NCBI GenBank assembly: GCA_030760725.1
Contig: JASWHV010000017.1
Span: 4,876,959 to 4,940,958 of the forward strand
Source: Neostapfia colusana
Taxonomy: Eukaryota; Streptophyta; Magnoliopsida; Poales; Poaceae
Direction of reading: 5' to 3'
DNA length: 64,000 bases
The position numbers were made by a program, and so were the translations under genes. Below the pieces are notes generated by a model that saw only the letters and a program-made list of their open reading frames with translations, searched no databases and was not told where the DNA came from. Below, piece by piece: positions 35,130 to 45,496 of the stretch (the first letter of the stretch is position 1; the number at the start of each line of letters is the position of its first letter).

Positions 35130-35325
35130 AGAGTGACCGAGACAAACGTGCTTATGACAAGACAGGAGGTCTAGATTCAGACGAAATTTCAGCAGCATAA
35201 CCCCGCTGTTCTCCAATTGCACGTCCAAAAATGGAGCAGCGGAGAACATTAGTGTTACACTGTCAAAATTACGTCCAAATCTAGACCCCGCGTCTCATCA
35301 TAAGCACGCCCTCTCGGTCACTCTT
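35130..35325. repeat. Large palindrome (foldback) inside the CACTA element
   Basis: AGAGTGACCGAGACAAACGT... at 35130 and, reversed, ...CTCTCGGTCACTCTT ending at 35325 are inverted copies. The arms run about 95 bp each, with shared blocks such as GTGCTTATGA, TCTAGATT, GCTGTTCTCC/GGAGAACA and CACGTCC. They meet near 35225-35230. It sits upstream of the TNPD start, in what should be the leader or promoter of the element. It may be a MITE nested in the CACTA element or an arm duplication. Confidence 0.8.
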
Positions 35326-36360
35326 AGGCTGTCCAAAAAGGGAAAATTCCGAACCTACACGCCTCACATGCGTAACACATGTGAGACGGGTCGGGTCGAA
35401 ACGGGTGACGCATATTGTAAAGGTTTACGTCAATCTTTTATTTTTGAGTCATTTCAAAGAGAGAGAGGAAAGAACAATAGAGGGAAGAAAAGAACCATAA
35501 TTGTTAAGGCGTCGCTTAAGTGTCGCTTAAACGACGCTTAAGCGGTAAGGCGCCTAGGGATCGTAAGGCTTCCCGTCGCCTTAGATCCCGGCGTAAGGCG
35601 GGTGAATACGGCGGCGACGCTCGCACACAGGGGAGGCGGCGGCGGTGCCTGCGCACAGGAGGTGATACATCTTCCGGGAAAGGAAGGGGCGGGGGTGGCG
35701 CCGTCGACGGAGAAAACCAATGTGGGGGGGGGGGGGAGGGAGCACACTGACCTGCGCCCGTGGGAGGTTGAGCGCCGGCAGATCCGCGGCAGCCGGTCAA
35801 TGGAGGCCGACGAGTGCAGTCAGATCGACCGTCCCGCGGCGGAGGAGGCCGAGTGCCGGAGGATCGGCAGTTCCGCGGCAGAGTGTCAGAGGCTGAGCGC
35901 TGGCTAAGCCGCGGGGGTGGGGGGGGTGGGGGTTAGGGCAAGGCGGGCTAGGTTGTTCACACCGTGCTTGTGTAGACGTAGTAGACGTATATGTTACCAC
36001 AAAATGGGTCGTATCGGGCCCTAAGCCCATTTATATACATATAGTACTTTTAAACACTCAAACAATCGAAACAATAATCAATTAAACTATTAACTCATAT
36101 GCATTAATCTTTTAAGCAATTAACAGCTCATCTAAACAAGCATAATTACCATAGTTAACAAGCTTATCAATTCTAAGCAATTAAAAAAATTACACCTAGC
36201 TAGCAATTCAAATAAATCTGGGCAATAATTAAACCTAAGCATATCAATTCATCTAAATCTAAACAATTAGCCACTAAACAATCAAAACCAAACAAGCATA
36301 ATCTAAACAATTGGTAATTAAAAACCAAACTTTCTAGATGGGGAGGGAGGCGGGCGACTT
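35326..36360. other. CACTA upstream region: GC-rich block and AT-rich spacer
   Basis: About 35505-35600 is dense in short self-complementary GGCGTCGCTTAAG-type words. About 35600-35940 is GC-rich with frames open on both strands and a G-tract of about 13. About 36030-36340 is AT-rich and hexamer-repetitive (CTAAACAAT-type words recur). I see no supported gene. The block at about 35331-36030 might be a separate nested insertion, because its base composition differs sharply from its surroundings. Confidence 0.5.
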
Positions 36361-37094
36361 ACCTCACGGTGGAGGCGGCGCGGCGAGCGACGCACAGCGT
36401 GGAGGCGGACTGGCACGGTGCGGCGGCGCGCAGCGCGACGGACGCAGGTCCGGGCGGTGCGGCGACGTGGCGGCGCGGTGGGGCTAGGCAGCGCGTGGGG
36501 CGGCCCTGTGGCGAGGCTACGGCGGCGGGGGCCGCTGCGGCGAGGCTGCGGCGGCTGGGGCGGGGGTGGCGACTGTTGGGTGGCGGCCGGGGCGGGGACG
36601 TCCGAGGCGGCGGCTCGCGGTGGCGGCCTGGGCAGCGGCGGCGTTTCGAGCGGCGGGGGCTTCGGGCGGGGCGGGTCGGCTGGCGGCGGCGGCTGGCGGC
36701 GGCGGCGAGCGGGGCGGCGTTTCGGGCGGCGGGGGCTCGTGTCGGCGCGGGCGTGAATGCCCGTGCCGATCCGGGCCCGCGGGTATATAAGACTTATTTA
36801 CGACGGTCTGTGGTGTAGCCGTCGTAAATAAGCTTATTTACGACGGTCTCTTTTAGATACGACAGCCAGACACACTGGTTGTCGTAAATAAGATATATGT
36901 ACGACAGCCTAGGGTTGGCTCGGCTGTCGTATATAAGATCTATTTACGACAGCCAGTTAATAAACGACGGTTGTACCGTCATATATAACCTTATATATGA
37001 TGTCCTGTTCGGACCGTCGCATATAAGTTTATATACGACGGCTGACCGTCGTATGTTAATCTGGCTGTCGTATGTTAACCTCTTTCTTGTAGTG
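36361..37094. repeat. Right (5') terminal region of CACTA: GC-rich block plus subterminal repeats
   Basis: 36361-36780 is a very GC-rich, GGCGGC-repetitive block; its open frames (for example 36369-36818) code only Gly/Ala/Arg low-complexity sequence and are not credible genes. 36781-37094 carries the TA(T/A)(T/A)TACGACGG-type subterminal repeats and ends in TTTCTTGTAGTG. As the transposase genes face left from here, this region should hold the element's promoter. Confidence 0.85.
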
Positions 37095-37939
37095 GTTGAT
37101 GGATGTGTTCGACGTATAAACCATGGAAACACCTCCAAATATGAATAGTTCTCCCTCTCGAACAGTACGTAATGTTGGACAGCTCCCATGGCTACCATCT
37201 CACATACTTGACAGGAATATTTGACAAATTTCGCCCCTTTTGTATCAGTTCCGTCTATTGTCAGTGTCCTTAATTGGTACGTTCGGTTGTTGTATGTTCG
37301 AAGTATTTTTTTTAGCGTAGCGTTCGTCCGATGGTTCGTCGAGATTACTGAAGGAAATGAAAGGCCTCCGTACTGACAACCTGATAGGCGCCTGTTGACT
37401 ACTGACTGTCCCATGACATGAATCTGGTGCCAGCCTGCCACCAGGCTCGATACGGGACGAAGGCAAGTGCATCTACGGCCCAAACGTTTTAGGCCCACCT
37501 TAGTGTAATGCGGAGGTGGGTGTTGGGATGACTCGGCAGCAACGCCGTCCCTCGTCAAGGCGCGCTGTGGGAACGCCGGAGCTGCCACTTGTGCCGGAGG
37601 ACCCGGGGGTTGCTCGGGCATCAGATTCGGTGACTGATGTGGTTCAGTTGCGGGCTTGGTTACCTCCAACCTGATGAATGCACCGCGGCACTGTACCCTT
37701 CCTAGCGGGCAGTTCAAACTGAAATGTAGGAAAGCAGGTGCATTCGCATCACAAAGAATATACATCATTACATTGCAGTCGTTCCACGGTCTTGACATGC
37801 AGAAGACTAGGATCGTTTTTTTTTACCCTACGTTGACAATTGGTAAGCTATGACAATGAGGAAAGCCAAATCACAACTACACTACGGCACACCAAAATAC
37901 ACATTCTAACCCTTAATTTCAGTACCCCATCCCTACTCG
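37095..37939 (-). other. Spacer with an unexplained minus-strand ORF
   Basis: A minus-strand frame opens at ATG 37798 (MSRPWNDCNVMMYILCD) and stays open through about 37100 before running on into the CACTA end. The host part encodes about 230 residues, with stretches such as LTIDGTDTKGAKFVKYSC and AVQHYVLFERENYSYLEVF that look protein-like rather than low-complexity. I recognise no family and no start context. It could be an old gene fragment, an unrecognised TE remnant or chance. It overlaps nothing else except the 3' flank of the Tag gene. Confidence 0.3.
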
Positions 37940-40478
37940 CTATGAGATGCTGAGCTCATCTATAGACCTGGAGAGTTCCAATTTAGCAGCAAGGTCATTT
38001 GTCCCGTTCATCTTCGGCTCTGTTGCGTTTTTGTTACTGCTTGAATTTGCTTCACTCTGATTGGTAACTTTAGCACCAGTAGTGGAAGCCGTGCATTCAG
38101 CGAATCGGTAGCAGGAGATAAGGTGGTCGTTGGTCATGCCAGAGACTTGCATAAAGGTGTACACCACTGTTGGTCCAACGCTGCGGAAACCTCTTCGAAC
38201 CAAATCTTTGCTTATGGCATCTGCTTTAGATGTCTTGACAGGCACTTGACGAGGATACCTGAATCTGCTCAATATAGGTTTGTGGTTCAGGAAGCCCCAA
38301 CAATACTTGTCAAATGATCCAAACTCCTCTACAATCTGCAGAAATGAGCACCTGGTTCAGACGAGAACATATAGCACAGAGGCACATGTGGCACTTATCA
38401 GCAAAAGCATGTAGGAGATGAAGTCATTAAGCATAGAAGAAGATGTTTCGAGAAAGGTTAACTGAATCTTCAAGACTTAAATTACAGGTGTGGTTATTGA
38501 TAAAAGAGCTAACCTTAAGTATTTGACGTGCATTTTCAATAACACCGCGCAGTTTTTGCTCAGATAACAAGGAGCTACTAAGACTTCCAGGTGCAATAAT
38601 CTTTTTCTCGCTTAATTTCGAGACCAATACTGGGTCAAAATCCATGAAAACTTCCCTGTGAGGCATATACGAAGATTATTAATAGATAGTCCTACACCAA
38701 AATTAAATGTTTAGGCACCTCAGAATTCAGATATCCAATATTGCAAAGAGATACCTGAATATAGGTCTCTTGTTCAGAATCGCAAGCCATGTGAGCTCAG
38801 CTAATGCGCCTGAGAGCACAAGCAGCTCAAACAACTTCCTGCAAATAATGTGAAATATCGCATTTGATGCTGTCATTAGAAAAAAAAGTAATATCAAGGG
38901 TTGTAACTGCATACTTGTCATCATGAACTGGAACTCCCCACTCTTCATCATGAAATGCAACATAACAGGGATCTGCACTTGTAAGTGATCATGATTAGAA
39001 AAATAGTCAACGATAGAATACGAGAAAAGGAGGCTAGACAGTTGTACTTCTACTTCTCTATCAGTCAAGGGAAATAGACAAAATATGGCAATAACCACTA
39101 ACAGTTCTAAGATGTTCTCAGATGTCTCACATGTATCCAAACATATATGGGCATATCTCTAAGTTAAGGATGCTACTGCACTTGATTTCATTTAGGTCTA
39201 TCACCTTTGAGGCATCAATAAGACGATAAACGACAAAATAAGGTATACTTGATAATGAAAATACATTGCTGGAGCCACCCTGAAACAGAGTGTGGGCCTT
39301 CCTAGGTCAGGTTCAACAGCATTTTGCCGATTTGGCAAACCTGTCAAAATGATTCTTCTAACTGGTGATAACATGATCACATCCTATCTTGTATACATTT
39401 GAGGTAATTTTCTCATTCCTGAATAAAAAGGAACAGTCAAACTCAAACATTGATCCTCAGCCTCCAGATGGCTAATGGTGCACATAACAATCCACCACCA
39501 ACAAATTGGTGCCTACTCAATGTTAGAATAAAATAGATATTGCAACATACCAAATGGGTGGCTCTTCAATGTAGAATAAAATAGATATTGGAATATATCG
39601 TTATACCAAATGGGTGGCTGCTCAATGTGAATAACGTAGAAATTGGAACGTGACTATACAAAAACAGCATTTCTGTACCCCTTAGATTTTGGAATATTGG
39701 TACAAAGAGCACAGGAGAAAAATGAGGACAATATTTCCTTAATATTAACACATATTAAACTTTCCACTACCCATACCCAAGCTTATGCTGTTAAGCATTC
39801 TGGACTTAGCATTTCCAGCTCCTTAATAAGAGATCTCTGTTCTACATTTGGATTTTAGATGTGCAATCAAGGATTGAAGGTTTAACTTCTCTTTCCAGAA
39901 CAGAACTACTACTGCACTATGAAAAGTCATTGAAGACTAAATTGCAGGATAGTATAAAAATGAATGCTCAAACAGACAAGTAAAACACCAAGCACGCACC
40001 AGTATTTGCTGTCACCCACGCGCACCTCCTCTTAACACCATCGGCATCACTATAAGCAAATCCACTCTCCCTTTCCAGCATTGAAACACCCTTATAATCA
40101 GTCTGAGAGATGGTCTTCTTCTTCCTAGCCCCAAATGCCGGCCTCCCAATCCGCCCCGTGGATGCTCGGCTGCAGAATGAGTCTGTGGATGCATCTGACG
40201 AGCACGACGCATCGAGAGAGCCCCGAGCGCAGCAGCAGCTCCTGCCGACGCATCCCCAAAGGCACGCTGAGGGAGGGCAGCAATGTGGGTACCGGTGCCA
40301 GCTTCTTGTCCTCTGCAGTTGCCGCCCCCACCGACGCATCTCTTCCAGACCTCGGTGAGGGCTTCCGGCCCCGCGGAGCGGACACCGAGCGCGTCCTGCT
40401 CCCTACGGACCGTGGCTCAGAGTCTCCCCCACCGGACGAGGGTGACAGGCGCCCCCTTGCGCTAGCACCCGACGACAT
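37940..40478 (-). CDS. DNA-3-methyladenine glycosylase I (Tag family), exon 1 apparently frameshifted
   Basis: Minus-strand exons: 40478-40000, 38972-38915, 38838-38755, 38655-38514, 38335-37940, all GT-AG. The domain is clear: RCAWVT, YVAFHDEEWGVPVHDD, LFELLVLSGALAELTW (with the family's conserved Glu), FRYPRQVPVKTSKADAISKDLVRRGFRSVGP and DHLISC. The Cys, His and HxxxC expected for the structural zinc are present. Known: Tag excises 3-methyladenine in base-excision repair. Exons 2-5 join in frame. Exon 1 is 479 nt, whereas the start frame at 40478 needs 3n+1; the frame switches at the GA/CT run 40214-40220, consistent with loss of 2 nt. An alternative start at ATG 40339 reads in phase without the shift but has an unusual Cys/Trp-rich N-terminus. 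The catalytic domain is unaffected. Confidence 0.85.
39508..39652. repeat. Tandem repeat of about 50 bp in intron 1 of the Tag gene
   Basis: Roughly three degenerate copies share CCAAATGGGTGGCT, CTCAATGT and AGAATAAAATAGATATTG words. The repeat is intronic (intron 38973-39999) and has no evident function. Confidence 0.7.
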
Positions 40479-40502
40479 TGCAGGCTCCCAGCTTCTCGTC
40501 AC

Positions 40503-42534
40503 AAACTTCCCGAAAACTCCTCCCCTTTCAGAACCTCAGAGCGAGACCGAATCGCGAGGCATTGCTGCGGAGGGAACACAGAATTCGGGCCAAAGCAAGC
40601 GCCGGACAACACGCGGCTCCCGCACTTCAAGCAAGCGACCCTCCGCGATTCCCCGTGAAACCCTAACAATCTTCGCCCGACCACCCTGGCATTGCGGGGA
40701 GACAGCTCAGAGCGCTCGATCCAAACCCCGGAGGCGCCAGGACCTCCCCACCTGAAGCCACCAAAGCCAAACGAGAAACCCAACCGCAACGGTCTCGCAG
40801 GGATCGACACGCGGGGCGAGGAGCAGCGGCGGGCGGTACCCGCCTCCTCCTCCGGGACCCCGGCAATGGCGAGGCGGGGGGGGCAAAACCCTAGGTGGAG
40901 CACGGGCAGGGTGGGGGAGGGGCGAGGGGGAGCCGAGCCGCGCCTCTCAGCAGCTGCTGCACTGCACCTCGAAGCTCGAAATTTACTGCCGCTGGTATTG
41001 GTGGGTGGGTGCGCGGTGGCTGGAGCAGTGCTCCGCGGTAGATTTGGCTGGCTCCGCTCGGTGTGGTGGAAGCTCGGTGAGCGGCTTCGGTGTCCTGCTC
41101 CTCGCGTGTAGTAGAATGTTGGTGGTTTGAACTCTGAAAAGACAGGGAGAAGGGAACGAGATCTGGGGGAACGAGACAGACGGAGAGCGAGCCGCTAAGG
41201 GGTTTGTTTGCTGTACTGTTGTCACACCACAGCTTTTTTTGTAGGCTCAAATCCTAATCCCCCCCCCCCCCAAAAAAATATGTACAATTCAAATCTTAAC
41301 TGAGATTCGCTCAGATACTGTTTCTGATTGGATGTCAGAAGATAGCAGGCCTAGTATGAAACCTGGATTTCTTTTAGCTAAACTGGTGTGTAGCTCTGCT
41401 TACTACTAAGTAGAATAGGATGTTGCGTTACACTCATATTATTATTAACTCTGGACTATCTGTTTCACGTAATAAAGATCAGTGTAGTGCAGTACTTTCC
41501 AATGTTTCACTGCTTCGGCAAAGACCAGGATACTGTCTGGACTGGTGGCCGAACAGCAGTTGGACCACTGGGTAGTTTTTACCGTCTCGCCATACCCGAT
41601 GGACCACTTGGTGGGTGCATCCGGCGTTCGTGCACCAAAGAGAGCAGCTCCGGCGTCCTGGGCCACCATGGGTCGGAGCTGGAGAACTCGGCGTACCAGC
41701 CCACCGAAGTACATAAGGCCCATGAACAAACGGAAACTGTCTGCGTGTGGCCTATCCGTTGAAGTTATTCACGTAAATACTCGTTCTCAATTATTTGACG
41801 TTAGGACATATTGTTTAGTTTTTAAAATTAAATTAAAATTTCTATCCTAACATCAAATAAAAGAGAACGGAGGGAGTAATTTCCAGGTGTAAGCAAATTA
41901 CAGGAGAGTGGTAGCTATCAACACTCATCAATCGGCCCAGAAAAAAAAACACTCAGCAAACGCTGTCTCCGAAAGAAAAATCAGAAACAGCTACTGCGTT
42001 TTGGTCCATGACAAGGCAAAACGCGTCAATGTAAATGTGCTCCGTGACCGTCAGATAAAAGTATGTCTCGTAATTAATTTCAAGGAACGAGAAGGCTCAG
42101 TAATTCTTACAGCACATTGTAGCTGCACTCAGTGCACGCATCGGCACTGCCATTCCTGACGCCGTGTGCCACAAAAGGTGAAGGCGATGTGCGTCGTGTG
42201 CCACTCACCGCAGATGGACGCGACGCATGCAATGGAAATATTATTGCTTTCTTGAGCGAAGGCCACTAATCTGTAACACATTTTTCGCTTCCGACGGAAC
42301 AGTGACACGAGTACCTGACGATAATAATGTTACACAGCGGACCAGCGAAGTCGCACGACCAGAATCGTAAGCTTCAAAAGACAAGCTCGCGTGTACCGGC
42401 AGCGCAGCTTCTTCAGGATGCATCTAGAAAAAGAAAAGGTATGTGCATTTGCCGTAACTGGTATCCAGTACGCTGCTTGAGCAATAGATGTATGGGAGGA
42501 CAACGAAAGGAACATGTGGTCTGAAAAGGTCCGC
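40503..42534. other. Region between Tag and MRS2 genes
   Basis: About 40503-41200 is GC-rich and most likely holds the promoter and 5'UTR of the Tag gene, which reads leftwards. Frames at 40692-41111 and 40499-40903 are composition artefacts. 41250-41270 is a run of C followed by A. About 41440-41760 has overlapping frames without recognisable domains. 41778-41878 is a MITE. 42240-42534 is probably the 3'UTR of the MRS2 gene. Confidence 0.5.
41778..41878. mobile_element. Stowaway-like MITE, about 100 bp
   Basis: The right end, on the reverse strand, starts TACTCCCTCCGTTCTCTTTT, the common grass Stowaway end. The left end reads TACTCGTTCTCAATTATTTG and appears to lack CCTCC. The arms continue as ATTTGACGTTAGGA and ATTTGATGTTAGGA. 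A TA dinucleotide, the Stowaway target, is at each end. It has no coding capacity. Confidence 0.8.
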
Positions 42535-45496
42535 CTACAAGGGGAAAAACCTTCTCTTCTTGAAGTACCACAGGAAAGAGCAGAAGATGACGGCGCCGCA
42601 TGCCCCAGCTATCGCGAGGGTCCACTTGAACGCGTGTGGCACCTTGAACAACGGGACCTCGAAATTCATGCCAAAAACTCCAGATACAACTCCGAAGATA
42701 GCCACCACAAATGTGGCGGTGGTCAGGAGCAGCTCGAACTGGATCAGCTGGTTTCGGACGTTATCCTGCTACAACAGCATGTATGATAATCATTTATCAT
42801 TTTACCAGGGTTGTGAGAGAACATTCGTTTCTCTCAAAACTGTAAGTTCGAAGCGAAGTACAATCCCACATTGCTGGTGTCATAGACTTAGACTCGTCAA
42901 ATCTTCCTTATCATACTAAAATAAGATTGGTACTTTTAAGCATGTAAACTGTTTTCCTTGAACGAGAAAGATAAGCATGTTTCTATACAAGTTATGCTTT
43001 CCCTGTCTCCCATTTATTAGATAAATTATTATGTGCAATGTGCAAAAGTAATTACACTGAATCAGTGCCTATATCCACCAGATTTATGAGCATATTGTAA
43101 AGAAAACGACTATTGGCCATTTCTCTTCATAAAGAAAAGGGTAGTCAACTGGAAAAAGTTGTGACACAAACATGAGTATGTTGTACACAAATAATGGAAG
43201 ATGGAAGACATTTGGAAGGCCCAAGTAAGCTAATAATTGATCAGAAAGCCTTCATGACCCAGCTTATAATGTAAACCGTAAAGCCTCATCTATGCCAACA
43301 TTAAGCTGTTTGAAGATCAACCAAAACTTCATGTCACTTACAGCAGTTTATACATGGGTTCACATTATATTACTTATTAATAGTATTACGTTATACCCAT
43401 AAACACCATTTCTAAGCTTACTTAATATTTGGAGATGAAAAATAATGTGTTTTAAAACAGCTCTAGTTGTAACAAGAAAAATATATTGCAAGATTGACTG
43501 ATTTATGAAATCTAAATAACCAAATTTAATTAATTGAGGCGGAGTTACCAATTGGATGTTGATGAAGTCCTCTGTATCATCAATATACTCCTTCAGCTGA
43601 AAAATGCGTAGGTGGCAACTGGCAAGAATTTTAACCATTGTAAAAGAACCCTAAAACAAATACAAGTCAGGGCATGTACCGAAGTTAACTTGCTGAGGGT
43701 GTAGTCAATGACAACAAAATAAGCCTCCAACAACATCTCCAGCTCATTTATGTTGTACTGGTTGGTAGCTGAGCTTTTGAAGCTCTTGATACTGTCCTGC
43801 CTGCTTCTGGCAAAACTTAATTCCTTCTCAAGTCTCCGAGGTAGTGAAGATGACGCAACAGGGGAAACTGGGGCAGAGAGAGATGAACCGAACAGATTAT
43901 TGCCAACTCCCTGAAGGTCCTCATCATCTAACAGTGTTGCTTCCATCCTCATTTTCTTCTCTGTGAGATACATTTCAGCCATATCACCATCATCATCCAT
44001 CAGCTGTTCTATCTCGTCTCTGACCTTAAGTGAACAAATATTAGGTTGGAATAGTGAAACAGAGATGTGGATGATGTATGCAGTAAACAAAAGTAGAATC
44101 GCGACAACCCTTTTACCTTCTGGACTCTTCTTGTCAGGGCAACAAGCTTGCTCTTTAGGCGCCGGGCACGTTCCAAGTTAAGGGTACTGATCGTTGTTGT
44201 CAACTCGTCTAGTAATGGGTAAGCTTCAGCCTCTAATTCAACTGCCTGACAAAATGTTTAAACATTTTCATTTCTCCAATGAGCTTCCAAATCAGTTTGT
44301 GTAACACAAAATATAACTAAATTGCACAGCATAAATATGCAGCGGTTCGCCAATTGACTGTAAAATATGCAATCAGGGACGCTGGGAATAACTGAATAAC
44401 AAATTAAGAGATACTGGTCAGGCCCTCCGTTTGTTACGTTTCATTAGTTCAGTTACTGCACCAATAAAAAAATGAGCGAGGACTACCAATATAGTCCTGG
44501 TCAATAGTAAAATAGTCACATTTGATTATTGATAATTGATATGCTCAAATTTCGAGGTCAATGGATAATCAATTGAAAGCTTAATGTAACTTCATATATG
44601 TTCCTAACACCATTAAGGTACCACATAATGCAACGAAGCTGATGGGAGATCTAATTTTCAAACATACAGTGTGGATGGGAAGTACTAATCAAACAGGATA
44701 TGAAGGCAGGTGTCAGTACTTATCAAACACATACAGCGTAAAGTGATAGCATACTATTTCCGCCCCATGCAATGCAGGAACCAAAACTAATAATTGGGGT
44801 GAAAACGTCATCAGTTAACTACTAAGATACACTGAGAGGAGCCAAACGAATTAAGCCCACCATGGAATGCGCGCACACCACAAAAGTAGGATAGTCTAGT
44901 GCCGTTAGTAGCAGATAAAACCAGGTTCAGACCTGCGAGTCCAGGAAGGAGCAGGCGGCCTCGAGCGCGACCTCGAGGGCGATGAACTCGAACGGCAGGT
45001 CGTCGGCGCGGTACACGAGGCGGCGCTGCAGCTCGTCGACGTACCTCCGCACGGACTCGTCCGCCGCGGCGCCCACCGCGCCGTCGGGGTCGCGCAGGAT
45101 GAGCGCCTCGTCGGCGGTGATGATGCACCGTATCCGCTCAAGGTTGCATACGACGGCTCGCTCGCGGCCGAGGATCGCGGAGGGGTAGACGAAGAGCGGG
45201 TCGAGGAGGCGGAGGTCGCGCGCAGGGAGGTCCAGGCGCCGCATCATCGCCGGCTTGGCGACCTCGACCGCCTCCGAGGCGCCCGTCGCCGCGTCCACGC
45301 GCACCCAGGGGCGCCGCCCGCCACCCCGCCGCTTCAGGCCGTTGACGTCGATCGCGACGCCGACGGCCACGGCGCCGCCTCCGCCCCAGCCACCCGCCGC
45401 GGGCGTGGCGCGGCGATTATTTTGCCCGTTCGCCACCGCGGCGCGAGAGGAGGAGGGGAGGATGAGGAGGAGGCGGTCTTTGAGGTCTCGGTCCAT
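42535..45496 (-). CDS. MRS2/MGT-type magnesium transporter (CorA superfamily)
   Basis: Minus-strand exons: 45496-44933, 44245-44117, 44024-43680, 43596-43549, 42765-42535. All are phase 0 with GT-AG borders and total 1317 nt (438 aa), the usual MRS2 length. Exon 1 has PWVRVDAATG, RDLRLLDPLF, ILGRERAVVCNLERIRCIIT and LPFEFIALEVALE. Helical exons 2-4 include LMDDDGDMAEMYLTEK and EMLLEAYF. Exon 5 carries TM1 (about 374-393), the signature GMN at about 394-396 and TM2 (about 410-431), then KKRRFFPL. Known: MRS2/MGT proteins form pentameric Mg2+ channels in plasma membrane, plastid, mitochondrial or vacuolar membranes. No clear targeting peptide decides the location here. ATG 45496 (MDRDLKDRL) was chosen, although the frame stays open upstream to 45673. 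Confidence 0.95.

Larger units (their letters stand above)
28542..37094 (-). mobile_element. CACTA (En/Spm-type) DNA transposon, 8.55 kb, decayed
   Basis: The right end is TTTCTTGTAGTG (37083-37094), the reverse complement of the canonical CACTACAAGAAA. The left end starts CACT at 28542. Both are followed inward by a nearly shared (T/C)AACATACGAC segment. The 3-bp target-site duplication GTT flanks it exactly (28539-28541 and 37095-37097). Both subterminal regions are packed with TATACGACGG-type repeats in both orientations. The interior minus strand carries TNPD- and TNPA-like genes with stops and frameshifts, so transcription ran from the right end. Known: CACTA elements give 3-bp TSDs and need a transposase plus a subterminal-repeat binding protein. 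This copy looks non-autonomous now. Confidence 0.95.

Noticed and set aside
36369..36818. 149-codon ORF in the CACTA right end
   Set aside because: GGCGGC-repeat translation (Gly/Ala/Arg) with no domain; part of the transposon's GC-rich terminal block.
40692..41111. Plus-strand 139-codon ORF between Tag and MRS2
   Set aside because: Lies antisense in the Tag promoter/leader; composition-driven; no domain.
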